Source: Haliea sp.
GTDB taxonomy: Bacteria > Pseudomonadota > Gammaproteobacteria > Pseudomonadales > Halieaceae
Assembly: GCA_016704305.1 (NCBI GenBank)
Contig: JADJAL010000026.1
Location: 1-64,000 of the forward strand
Reading direction: 5' to 3'
DNA: 64,000 nt
Shown here: in pieces, positions 47,309 through 56,299 of the stretch
Numbering within the stretch: position 1 is the stretch's first letter
Layout of the letters: each line of letters opens with the position of its first letter
Position numbers and translations under genes: made by a program
The notes under the pieces: generated by a model
What the model was told of the DNA's origin: nothing
Seen by the model: only the letters and a program-made list of their open reading frames with translations
The model's database searches: none

Positions 47309-48302
47309 GGTGTCCTGCACTTGTGGGGGTGATGCTGCTCGCCGGAATCCGCTGGCGCAATTTGCGTTGTAGTGGGGTACGCAATTCGCGGATGGTACAC
47401 GTGATCTGTTGTCGCAACCAGTTGTGCAACGATGAACTCGCTGTGCGCTTGTGTGTCACCAGTGCGTAATGGATATCCAGCTGCGTTTCACGCGGCATGG
47501 GTAGGCCAGTGATGCCAACAGTGGCGCCGTCCTGTTGCAGCAGGTACGCCGGCGCAGGCAGAAAGTAATCACTCAGGCGCAGCAGTTCCAGGGCGGTCAA
47601 CAAATGGGATATTTCCAGTGTTGCCAGTGGGTGGTCGCTGACAGGCAGTGACGTGCCTGCATAGTGCTGGACTTCCAGTTGTTCCTGTGAAGAAGCGTAC
47701 AACTTGATCAGGGGGAAGGTCGTAAGCCGCTCCCACGTAACATCACCGATTGTCAACGGGTGGTCGTCTCTGACCAGGATGGCCAGAGGGCTGTGTCCCA
47801 GTTCCTCCACCCGGTAGTCTTTGCCATAGTGGGCTTGCTTGACCTGGATAGCGAAATCGAGGTTGCCCAAAGCCAGGGCTTCCAGCGGATTTTCGATACG
47901 CGTGATAACGCGGATCTTGAGTCGCGGCGCACTGACGCTGAGTTGGGCTAAAAGCCTTGGCAACAGCGTAAGACCTACATGCTCGGACAGGGCGAGGGTG
48001 ATTTCGCCTTGAACAGCACGCGGATCGAAGCCCGGTTCTGACAGCAAGTGCGAAATGTCACCGAGAATCTCACCCAGTCTGGCCGCAAGCTCAAGCGCCC
48101 TCGGCGTGGGCTGCATACCGCGACTGCTGCGGGTAAACAGCGCATCGTTGAACAGTACGCGCAGCCGTGTGAGTGTTTTGCTCATGGCCGGTTGGGTAAT
48201 GAACAAGCGCTCAGCGGCGCGAGAAACGCTTCGTTCCTCCAATAAAACCTGCAATGAAATCAACAGGTTGAGATCTACCTTGTTAAATTCCCGTGTGTCC
48301 AT
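47286..48302 (-). CDS. LysR-family transcriptional regulator
   Basis: 338 residues. The winged helix-turn-helix is at residues 8-65 (DLNLLISLQVLLEERSVSRAAERLFITQPAMSKT in outline), followed by a LysR substrate-binding domain (ITLALSEHVGLTLLPRLLAQ onward). It belongs by pattern to the LysR group with long N-terminal linker helices (NodD/LeuO-like). The C-terminal tail (ITPTSAGHHEQQTTA) is unusual. Overlapping palindromes lie immediately upstream at 48314-48340, in the gap shared with a divergent candidate RNA gene; autoregulation and control of that gene are likely. Confidence 0.87.
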   Translation of the reverse strand: MDTREFNKVDLNLLISLQVLLEERSVSRAAERLFITQPAMSKTLTRLRVLFNDALFTRSSRGMQPTPRALELAARLGEILGDISHLLSEPGFDPRAVQGEITLALSEHVGLTLLPRLLAQLSVSAPRLKIRVITRIENPLEALALGNLDFAIQVKQAHYGKDYRVEELGHSPLAILVRDDHPLTIGDVTWERLTTFPLIKLYASSQEQLEVQHYAGTSLPVSDHPLATLEISHLLTALELLRLSDYFLPAPAYLLQQDGATVGITGLPMPRETQLDIHYALVTHKRTASSSLHNWLRQQITCTIRELRTPLQRKLRQRIPASSITPTSAGHHEQQTTA

Positions 48303-48313
48303 CGCGCTATATA

Positions 48314-48340
48314 TGAATTGAATTCATGTAATACATGTAT
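48314..48340. promoter_or_regulatory. Overlapping palindromes, likely LysR operator
   Basis: Three perfect inverted repeats overlap here: TGAATTGAATTCA (48314-48326), CATGTAATACATG (48325-48337) and ATACATGTAT (48331-48340). They lie between the lysR start (48302) and the -35 of the divergent promoter at 48349. The position and T/A-flanked dyads suit a LysR binding site. Confidence 0.6.
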
Positions 48341-48348
48341 TTAATGCA

Positions 48349-48378
48349 TTGGAAACATATCATAGCGAAATCTACTAT
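48349..48378 (+). promoter_or_regulatory. Candidate sigma-70 promoter of the small RNA unit
   Basis: TTGGAA (48349-48354) and TACTAT (48373-48378) are 18 bp apart. The region upstream is AT-rich with operator-like palindromes. Transcription would begin near 48384. Confidence 0.55.
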
Positions 48379-48383
48379 TAGGG

Positions 48384-48503
48384 CAACTCCTGCCATCGCC
48401 CCATCTTCGCGGGCGTGTTGGTGAACGCATTCGCTGCACACTGAATGGCAAACCGTCCGGTCCTTGAGAGTTGTTGAAAACCCGCCGTTGGCGGGTTTTT
48501 TTT
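48384..48503 (+). ncRNA. Candidate small RNA, about 120 nt
   Basis: A promoter-like pair is followed about 100 bp later by a strong intrinsic terminator, with no gene between and only a convergent gene beyond, so the transcript has no obvious coding target downstream. A 10-codon ATG frame (48445-48477) ends at the terminator but lacks a ribosome-binding site. This is inference: the boundaries are estimated, and a leader of an unseen gene is the alternative. Confidence 0.45.
48477..48503 (+). terminator. Rho-independent terminator of the small RNA unit
   Basis: Stem AACCCGCC (48479-48486), loop GTT, stem GGCGGGTT, followed by a run of eight T ending at 48503. On the other strand the T-run is short (four), so it mainly serves plus-strand transcription, though it may also slow transcripts leaving the WS/DGAT gene. 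Confidence 0.88.
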
Positions 48504-48625
48504 GCGTGGAAATTAGCGTGTGGACGCGCTGTGACGAACTGCGAGCGGGCGCTAGAGCGGCTGACTTACCCCTAGACTATGAGCCGGAGTGCGACCGCGA
48601 AGCGGGTAACGTGTACATCGGTTGG

Positions 48626-50401
48626 CTACTGGAGTTTTGGCCTCGCTGCACCCGGCGCCCGCCGACCAAGCTTAGGTCGCGGCACTGCTGATCCCGGTCC
48701 GGGTTTGCGGATACTTCGCTTTTTGGCCTTACCGTCACTGCTGCGTTTAGTCGTGCTTTTGGCTTTGGCTTTGGCTGTGCTCGCTGGCGGCCTTTTTTTG
48801 CTGCCCGATGCGGTTTTGGCCACAGGTCTGGATTTTACGGGTGGGCGCTGGCTGGCAGGCGTTTTGGCATGTAATTTCGGGACGGCATGTTCCTGCCCAC
48901 GATTGATACTGCGTGCTCGCTTGGGCGACTCAATTTTTGCCTTCGCCGTTGCTTCGGCACTCATGGTCTGCGTACCCCCCGAGTTCACCGCAGCGGCGTA
49001 CAGCTCCTCATACGATGCAACCAGGCAATCGTGATAGAACTCAGGATCCGGCATGATGTCCCGATCCGCCAGCACGGACAGGGTTATTTTCCCGAAATAA
49101 CTGAATACCAGATGGAAGATCCCCATGCCAGGCGTGAGAACGCCCAGGGCGTAGTAATCCACCATCCGTGCACCGGCACAATACAGTGGGAAATCCGGGC
49201 CTGGCACATTCGAAATGCAGGTCGAGATGTTCATCGGTATATGCCTGGACAGTTCATTGCGCGACCAGAACCCGGCGACTGCTTTAGAAATCACCGGAGC
49301 AAAAACGCCGGCGAGTTTCAGCGCGTCCACCATGGGGCTGGATTCGCTGCCGGCTTTGGCAACTTCTGTCGATTCCCTGATCGCGATGACGCGTGCCACA
49401 GGGTCAGCGACATCGGTGTGCAACGAGGCGAATATCGAGCCGACCTGGTTGTTTTCCTCCGTATCGCCGCGACGTGTGCGCATATTCAACGGCAGCGTAG
49501 CCGCCAATGAGCCTTGCGCAGGTGCCTCACCCTTGGCTGTGAGATAACGCAGCAGCGCGCCGCTGATGACACCCAGTGCGACATCATTGACCGTAACGCC
49601 GGTCGCGTTCTTGATGTCCTTGAAGCCATCCAGCGGAAATTCCGCTGCATCAAACACGCGGTGCGGCCCAACCGGTTTGTTGAGAATGGTTTTTGGGGCG
49701 CTGATGTCGGGTGCAGGAATCTGCTTGCGAGCGATGTCCAGCGCATATTTGCTCAGGTCGCGCGCGCTGCGCGCCGAACCGGTAATGAGTTGTACCGTAT
49801 TCTTGACGCTGTTGATGGTAGCCTTGGTCAGCAGTTCGCCGACCGACGGCGTGGTGTCTACGAGGCGGGGCTCGTTCCCGGAATTGCTCGAATAATCCGG
49901 ATTCGGCACCAGATCGTGCAATGCCGTCATGAAGGAGGCGCCACCGGCCCCGTCGACAAGGGAATGGTGCATCTTGGTATAGACGGCAAAGCAGCCTTTG
50001 GGAAGGTTGGGTATGTTGTCCAGACCCTCAATAATGTATGCCTCCCACAGCGGACGGGACATATCCAATGGCCGGGAGTGGAGGCGGGCGGTCTGGATGC
50101 ACAACTGTCGCCAGTCACCCGGCTCGGGCAGGGCGATATGCCGCAAGTGGAATTCCACGTCGAAGTTGGCATCTTTTACCCAGTAAGGTCGGTCCAGTCC
50201 GCCGGGTACCTCGACCAGGCGCGTACGAAACAGTGGTAGATCGCCCAGGCGTCGTTCAAAACTGGCGATTACGTCCTTGAAGCGAACAAAGCCACCGGGG
50301 GCTGTGGAAGGGTCGTATATGCCCAGTCCACCCACGTGCTGCGGTGTGTTGGTCTGCTCCAGATTGACGAACGCTGAATCGAGTATTCCCAACTGTTTCA
50401 T
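48626..50401 (-). CDS. Wax ester synthase/diacylglycerol acyltransferase (WS/DGAT) with cationic tail
   Basis: 591 residues; typical WS/DGATs have about 450-480. The catalytic motif HHSLVDGAGG lies near residue 135; PLDMSRPLWEAYII, TLPLNMRTRR and NVPGPDFPLY (the ND-type region) are also present. It makes wax esters or triacylglycerol storage lipid at the membrane. From about residue 480 a tail of about 112 residues has 32 Lys/Arg, only four acidic residues and many Ala, Pro and Ser. The tail is in frame with the enzyme and ends at a normal stop. It may bind lipid-body surfaces, nucleic acid or acidic polymers. Confidence 0.88.
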   Translation of the reverse strand: MKQLGILDSAFVNLEQTNTPQHVGGLGIYDPSTAPGGFVRFKDVIASFERRLGDLPLFRTRLVEVPGGLDRPYWVKDANFDVEFHLRHIALPEPGDWRQLCIQTARLHSRPLDMSRPLWEAYIIEGLDNIPNLPKGCFAVYTKMHHSLVDGAGGASFMTALHDLVPNPDYSSNSGNEPRLVDTTPSVGELLTKATINSVKNTVQLITGSARSARDLSKYALDIARKQIPAPDISAPKTILNKPVGPHRVFDAAEFPLDGFKDIKNATGVTVNDVALGVISGALLRYLTAKGEAPAQGSLAATLPLNMRTRRGDTEENNQVGSIFASLHTDVADPVARVIAIRESTEVAKAGSESSPMVDALKLAGVFAPVISKAVAGFWSRNELSRHIPMNISTCISNVPGPDFPLYCAGARMVDYYALGVLTPGMGIFHLVFSYFGKITLSVLADRDIMPDPEFYHDCLVASYEELYAAAVNSGGTQTMSAEATAKAKIESPKRARSINRGQEHAVPKLHAKTPASQRPPVKSRPVAKTASGSKKRPPASTAKAKAKSTTKRSSDGKAKKRSIRKPGPGSAVPRPKLGRRAPGAARPKLQ

Positions 50402-50533
50402 AATGTCTCTAGGCCCTCGGGCGGCAACTATTGAATTTAATTGAGAAGGTAGATCAGTCGCGTGAAATTGTCATCGTCTAATTGGCTTATGCACCGGGGT
50501 TCGGCACTTCCGCAGAGCGGCTTGCAGTCCAGC

Positions 50534-51109
50534 CTAGGCATTCTCCAGCACCATCAGTGCGCCGGAGGCTTTTACGGGTGAGTGCGTTTGCCATTCAATG
50601 GTCTCGGCGCAGTGGCGAGTTGCGCAGCGACTGGCCATGTCGTGGAATGTGGGACGCTCGGGATCGGCGATCACGATATGTTTCACACCGGCCTTTATGG
50701 CACGGTTTACCATATTGAATACGGGGTCGACCAGCTCGTCCCAGAAGCAGATGTCCGCAGCGATTAACATGTCGAACTGGGAGAGCTGTCGTGTGGTGAG
50801 TTTCTCGAAGGTCGACACCAGAGGGGTCGTCGCCACTCCATTCAGCGTTGCCGTGGCTTCCAGAAACGGGAAAACGTCCGGGTCCGCATCCACTGAGGTG
50901 ACTTGCGAGCCAAGCGTCTTCGCGCACCAGATTCCCGAGATGCCCCAGCCGCAGCCCACGTCAATCACTGTCTTGCAATGCGCAGGGCGATGCTTGTTCA
51001 GGTAGTCGATAAGCAAAAGGCTGGATTTCCACAACTTATTGCCATGAATGGAGGGAGATATACCCTGGCGTTTCACCTGGCGGATAAGCGGATGAGCATT
51101 GGTAGGCAT
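50534..51109 (-). CDS. Class I SAM-dependent methyltransferase
   Basis: About 191 residues with the Rossmann motif I VIDVGCGWGISGIWCAKTLG near residue 50, motif II VTSVDADPD, and IAADICFWDELV. The size and DICFWDEL pattern resemble the METTL/NNMT-like protein-lysine methyltransferase group. A target cannot be named. The frame opens upstream at 51169; ATG 51109 is the likelier start because it precedes the conserved part, but this is not certain. It is divergent from the TetR gene. Confidence 0.75.
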   Translation of the reverse strand: MPTNAHPLIRQVKRQGISPSIHGNKLWKSSLLLIDYLNKHRPAHCKTVIDVGCGWGISGIWCAKTLGSQVTSVDADPDVFPFLEATATLNGVATTPLVSTFEKLTTRQLSQFDMLIAADICFWDELVDPVFNMVNRAIKAGVKHIVIADPERPTFHDMASRCATRHCAETIEWQTHSPVKASGALMVLENA

Positions 51110-51386
51110 AGTTACGCCGCGAAAGCGGTGTCCGGTGCGTGGCTTGCTGGGTTTCAATGGATACCTCACTAATTGCCGTTGGCGTATTCACTGGCGCGAA
51201 TGCGCATAGGGGCTGTTCGGATATGAGCTACAAAGCTTGGTATTGTGTCATCGTACTGCGCACCGCGCTAGCGTGCTGGCGTCCCGTGCAGGCGCTTATG
51301 GGGCACTGGCAGAGGTCGACTTGCTGCGCTACGATGGCGACAATGCTTTCTAGAGATAAGAACAGACCAATGGAGAGGTCGTCGTG

Positions 51387-52031
51387 ATGGCTGTCAGGCA
51401 AAGTGTTGAACTGTTGGAGAAAAACAAGCCGCAGCAGGATCGGGCCAAGCGCACCTACGAAGCTATTCTCGCCGCAGCAGCTGAATTGCTGGTTGAGGTG
51501 GGTGTGGAGCGGATTTCCACCAACCTTGTAGCCGAAAGAGCGGGTATCACGGTGCCTGCGCTGTACCGCTATTTCCCCAATAAGTATGCAGTCCTGAACG
51601 CGCTTGGCGCAGTGTTGATGGATAAGCAGAATGCCGTTTTCCAGCAGTGGATGGATCACCACCTTGCAAATGGCGATCCGCAGCTCCTTGTGGATAATGT
51701 ATACGAGTTACTGCAGCGCACCTATGATGTAACGCGTGAACAAATGGGTGGACTGGAGGTCGTGCAGGCGTTGCGCGCCGTGGCACCCCTGCAGGAGGTA
51801 AGGCTCGCTTCGCACAGGGTTGTGGCAAACCAGTTCGCCATGATCGTGGGGGAATTATTGGGGCGGCCCATCGATGATCTGGTCAAGACCCAGACCAGGC
51901 TCACGATCGACACCGGCTACGCGATCGTGGAGATGGCCCTGGAGGATGATTCCCTGCCTACGGAAACGCTGCTGCGCGAGGGTTCACGCATGATACAACG
52001 CTATTGGCAGGACGCTCTGTCCAGTAGTTGA
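51387..52031 (+). CDS. TetR-family transcriptional regulator
   Basis: About 214 residues. The TetR helix-turn-helix lies at residues 22-68 (ILAAAAELLVEVGVERISTNLVAERAG then VPALYRYFPNKYAVLNAL). The ligand-binding half is helical. ATG 51387 follows GGAGAGG; GTG 51384 is an alternative. Its neighbours are a methyltransferase and WS/DGAT, so lipid metabolism is a candidate target, but no operator was identified. Confidence 0.87.
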   Translation: MAVRQSVELLEKNKPQQDRAKRTYEAILAAAAELLVEVGVERISTNLVAERAGITVPALYRYFPNKYAVLNALGAVLMDKQNAVFQQWMDHHLANGDPQLLVDNVYELLQRTYDVTREQMGGLEVVQALRAVAPLQEVRLASHRVVANQFAMIVGELLGRPIDDLVKTQTRLTIDTGYAIVEMALEDDSLPTETLLREGSRMIQRYWQDALSSS

Positions 52032-52040
52032 GCACGTCAA

Positions 52041-52463
52041 TCAGTCTTCACCCACGACATCATCCGCCTGCGGGCCCTTCTCACTGTCGGCCACCACGAA
52101 ACTGACGCTTTGACCATCGCGCAAGCCACGTCGTCCCTCGCCGCGAATGGAACGAAAGTGGACAAAAATCTCCTCGCCGTTTTCCCTGACGATAAAGCCA
52201 AATCCCTTCGAGCTGTTGAACCACTTCACTGTGCCGCGCTCACGAATACCATGCTGGGTCGACGGGGGCTGGGCAAACGTTTCGCTCTGGGGATGGGTCG
52301 ACACCTGACTGTTACGCACAATCAATGCGGTGCTGGCTGTGGCGAGAAAAAAAGCGAGAAGCAGCCGCAGATCAAAGAGCTCGCCCGATAACAGTACGGA
52401 GGTCAGCGTGGACGCTATCGTGGCGACAATGAAGCTGAGAAGCAGCTTGGCAAAAAGACCCAT
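52041..52463 (-). CDS. Membrane-anchored cold-shock-domain protein
   Basis: 140 residues. Two hydrophobic segments (about 5-24 and 31-48) are followed by a linker and a complete cold-shock domain (residues 75-138) with GTVKWFNSSKGFGFIV (RNP1) and EEIFVHFRSI (RNP2). A membrane-tethered CSD differs from the usual free CspA and may hold RNA at the inner membrane. A separate free CspA lies 180 bp further along the same strand. Confidence 0.85.
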   Translation of the reverse strand: MGLFAKLLLSFIVATIASTLTSVLLSGELFDLRLLLAFFLATASTALIVRNSQVSTHPQSETFAQPPSTQHGIRERGTVKWFNSSKGFGFIVRENGEEIFVHFRSIRGEGRRGLRDGQSVSFVVADSEKGPQADDVVGED

Positions 52464-52643
52464 CGGTTTCCTCCGAATAATTTACCGTGACAGGATGGCT
52501 GGGATTGATACGCCGCGCATTCTAGCACCAATAGTGATGCGAGGCAGGTTTTACCAGTGCGGCATTGCCTGTAGCTGGACCAAACGATTGTCTACCGGGC
52601 GGTCCCAGGCGTGTTGAGGTACCGCAGGCGCTGCGGCACCGGC

Positions 52644-52856
52644 TCAGACCTTCTGCACGTTCTCGGCTTGAAGGCCTTTGGGACCCTCTACCAACGTGAA
52701 TTCCACAGCCTGTCCCTCATTGAGTGTGCGGAAACCCTCACCCTGAATGGATCTGAAGTGAACGAAAACGTCATCTTCGCCTTCTTGTCGAGTGATGAAG
52801 CCAAACCCTTTCGCGTTGTTGAACCATTTGACCGTGCCGCTGTGTCGATCACTCAT
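52644..52856 (-). CDS. CspA-family cold-shock protein
   Basis: 70 residues, the standard size. GTVKWFNNAKGFGFIT carries RNP1 and DDVFVHFRSI carries RNP2. It binds single-stranded RNA and melts secondary structure. It lies upstream of the membrane-anchored CSD gene on the same strand; whether they share a transcript is unclear. I did not identify a cold-box leader. Confidence 0.93.
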   Translation of the reverse strand: MSDRHSGTVKWFNNAKGFGFITRQEGEDDVFVHFRSIQGEGFRTLNEGQAVEFTLVEGPKGLQAENVQKV

Positions 52857-52929
52857 ACGCTCTCCCTCGGATTAACCCATTTCTTATAGTATTTGTCAGC
52901 TGCAACCTGACACCGGTTAATGTCTGACG

Positions 52930-55699
52930 TCATATGTTCCCGATGCGTCGTAACTGCTCCTGCAGTGTTTCCAGCGCTTGTTCTTGCGCTTGTAATTTCT
53001 CCTGCTCCTTGTTGACGACGGCGGCTGGCGCTTTGTCGATGAAGGCTGCGTTACCCAGCTTTCCCCGCAGACGAGACACCTCGATATCCAGTTTGCTGAT
53101 TTCCTTTTCCAGGCGGCTGATTTCTGCTTCCTTGTCCACCAGGCCGGCGATGGGCACAAGTATCTCCAACTCACCCGCCAGTGCCGTCGCCGCCATCGGT
53201 ACTTCAGCGCCCTCCGCCAGCCAGTCGATACTGGCCAGTTTAGCCAGCTTTACAAGGTATTGCGAATTTTCCGCCAGTCTCCGCCGGTCATCGGCGCTGC
53301 CGTTGCGCAGCAATACAGTGAGTGCTTTTCCGGGTGGGATATTCATTTCCCCGCGAATATTCCTGATGCCGATGATGACAGCCTTGAGCCACTCAATATC
53401 GTCGTTCGCGCGGGTATCGATACGGCCATTGTCCGCCGTTGGATAGGGCTGCAACATTATAGTCTGGCCGGATTTCCCAGCGAGCGGGGCGACTGTTTGC
53501 CAGATCTCCTCGGTAATAAACGGCATCATCGGATGCAACAGGCGCAGCCAGGTTTCAAGTACTTGAATCAGTGTCTGGCGCGTGCCGCGCTTTGCCGCTG
53601 CGGGGGACTCTTCATCCCAGAGGATGGGTTTGGATAGCTCAAGATACCAGTCGCAGTAATCATTCCAGATGAATTCGTACAGCGCCGAGCTGGCCAGGTC
53701 GAAACGATAGTTGCTGAAGGCGCGCGCCACTTCCGCAGCCGTAGCCTGCACCCTGCCGACGATCCAGCGGTCGGCAAGGCTGAGTTCCACGGTGGACGCG
53801 CTTGCGATACCGCAGTCCTCATGCTCGCAGTTCATCAACACATAGCGCGCCGCGTTCCAGATCTTGTTGCAGAAGTTGCGGTAGCCCTCTATGCGGCCTA
53901 TGTCGAACTTGATGTCCCTGCCCGTTGATGCCAGCGAGAAATAGGTGAAGCGCAGCGCATCGGTGCCATAGGACGCGATACCTTCCGGGAACTGTCGGCG
54001 CGTGGCTTTTTCGATTTTCGCCGCCAGTTGCGGCTGCATCAGGCCGGCGGTGCGCTTGGCCACCAGTTCATCCAGGGTGATGCCGTCGATCAGGTCGATG
54101 GGGTCGATCACATTGCCCTTGGATTTTGACATTTTCTGGCCTTCGGCGTCGCGCACCAGGCCGTGGACATACACGGTGTGAAAAGGCACCTCATCGCGAA
54201 AATGCAGGGTCATCATGATCATGCGGGCGACCCAGAAGAAAATAATGTCGAAACCGGTAACCAGCACGGAACTCGGGTGGAAGAGCGCCAGCTCCTCGGT
54301 CTCTTCCGGCCAACCCAATGTCGAGAACGTCCACAGCGCGGAGGAGAACCAGGTGTCGAGGACGTCCTCATCCTGGCGCAGTACAACCGCGTCGGCCAAC
54401 GCGTGTTCGCCGCGCACGGCCGCCTCGCTTTCGCCGACATAGATATTGCCCTCGGCATCGTACCAGGCGGGGATACGGTGCCCCCACCACAGCTGTCGGC
54501 TGATGCACCAGTCCTGGATGTCGCGCATCCACGCAAAGTAGGTGTTCTCCCACTGCTTGGGGACGAACTGGATATCCCCGTTCTCGACCGCGGCGATGGC
54601 CGGCTTTGCCATTGCCCTGGCATCCACATACCACTGGTCGGTGAGGTAGGGCTCGATGACGACGCCGGAGCGGTCGCCGCGCGGAACTTTCAGTCGGTGC
54701 TCCTCCACCTTGTCGAGCAGGCCAAGCGCCTGCATATCGGCGACCACCTGCTGGCGCGCCGCGAATCGGTCCAGTCCCTGATACGCCAGTGGCGCGGCAT
54801 CGCTGATGGCCGCATCGTCGTTGAAGATGTTGATCATCGGCAGGCCATGCCGGCGGCCAATCGCGTAATCATTGAAATCGTGGGCCGGTGTTATCTTCAG
54901 GCAACCCGTGCCGAACTCGCGGTCGACGTAGTCGTCGGCGATAACCGGAATCGTCCGATCACACAGCGGCAACTGCACCATACGTCCTATCAGGTGAGCG
55001 TAGCGTTCATCGTCCGGGTGCACGGCCACCGCGCAGTCGCCGAGCATGGTTTCCGGGCGAGTGGTCGCGACGGTCAGGTGGCCCTCGCCACCCGCCAGCG
55101 GGTAATTGAAATGCCACAGGTGGCCCTGTTCTTCCTCGGAGATCACCTCCAGGTCGGAAATGGCGGTGTGCAATGCAGGGTCCCAGTTCACCAGGCGCTG
55201 GCCACGGTAAATCAGGCCTTCCCGATAGAGTCGAATAAACACTTCCTGCACCGCGGCACTGAGCCCCGGGTCCATCGTGAAGCGCTCGCGCGACCAGTCC
55301 AGCGAGGGAGCCGAGGCGCCGCAGTTGCCGGGTGATGGTGCCGCCGGATTCCTCTTTCCACTGCCAGACTTTTTCTACAAACTTCTCGCGTCCCAGGTCG
55401 CGGCGGTTAATACCCTGCGCGGCCAACTGTCGCTCCACCACCATTTGTGTCGCGATGCCTGCGTGATCGGTGCCAACCTGCCACAACGTGTTGTAGCCCA
55501 GCATGCGATGGTAGCGAATCAGGGCGTCCATGATCGCCTCCTGAAAGCCGTGCCCCATGTGCAGGCTGCCTGTGACGTTCGGCGGTGGGATCATAATGCT
55601 GTAGGCCTTGTCGCCGCCCTGGGGCGCAAAATAGCCCTTGGCTTCCCATTCCTGGTACCAACGGGCTTCCAGTTCAGCGGGTTTGAACGTCTTATCCAT
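52930..55699 (-). CDS. valS: Valine--tRNA ligase, frameshifted in this sequence
   Basis: About 920 residues when joined, normal for ValS. The N-terminal frame has PPPNVTGSLHMGHGFQEAIMD (HMGH signature) and GTDHAGIATQ; the main frame has GDRSGVVIEPYLTDQWYVDA, the KMSKSKGNVIDP signature, and the C-terminal coiled coil (EAEISRLEKEISKLDIEVSRL). The frame changes at the GGG run at 55306-55308: LRRLGS is followed one frame over by SLDWSRERFTMD. Removing one base restores the family sequence exactly. Because the gene is essential and no second copy is in view, a sequence error is by far the best explanation. Confidence 0.95.
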
Positions 55700-55879
55700 A
55701 AAAGGTGAATCCGGGAATTATTTAGCGAGAAGCCAGCCCCGAAACGCGGGGCGACGCGAGCGGGGCATTATACGGTAGAGGCGTCGGTACCGGAATCGCG
55801 GCGAGCGTGATCGGGTCGGCTATTTACGTCTCTGTGCCGCCTGTGACTATCGATAGCGCCAGCACTGCATCGGCACACT

Positions 55880-56299
55880 CTAGAGATCGTGCTTTTCCAA
55901 CTGGTAACCGCGCGCTTTGTAGAACTTCCAGGATTCGCGCAGCGCGGCAAGGCTGTCCGGCTCTTGCGTGACGACCTCGGCCACGCGCTGGAAGCGACTG
56001 AAAAATGCAGGGATGGCCAACTGCAGGTTAATCAGCAGATCGTTGTGATTCTCCGGTTCCTGACCCCAGCCGATTGCGATGGTGTCAGAGTGCTCGTGCC
56101 CGTGCAGTCCATGCGGGAGGAAGCTGGTGGAGCGGTGGGTCCACAACAGTTCGTCGAGCGCACGCGCTTGAGCTTCATCGGCAGCGTTGATAAAAATCCG
56201 ATGTCCGCGTTGGAAGGCCTTGTCCGCGAGGCGAGCAGCCACGTGTAGCCGCTGCCCCGGCGCAGTGTTTTGCACTACGTAAAACCCTACCAATGTCAT
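55880..56299 (-). CDS. holC: DNA polymerase III chi subunit
   Basis: About 139 residues. It matches HolC by FYVVQNTAPGQRLHVAARLADKAFQRGHRIFI, ALDELLWTHRSTSFLPHGL, NDLLINLQLAIPAFFSRFQRVAEVV and the C-terminal FYKARGYQLEKHDL. Chi links the clamp loader to SSB. Its ATG overlaps the pepA stop as ATGA (56296-56299). The pepA-holC-valS order is common in gammaproteobacteria. Confidence 0.93.
   Translation of the reverse strand: MTLVGFYVVQNTAPGQRLHVAARLADKAFQRGHRIFINAADEAQARALDELLWTHRSTSFLPHGLHGHEHSDTIAIGWGQEPENHNDLLINLQLAIPAFFSRFQRVAEVVTQEPDSLAALRESWKFYKARGYQLEKHDL

Noticed and set aside
54163..55335. 390-codon plus-strand frame opposite valS
   Set aside because: valS carries the HMGH and KMSKS signatures there; the antisense frame matches nothing.
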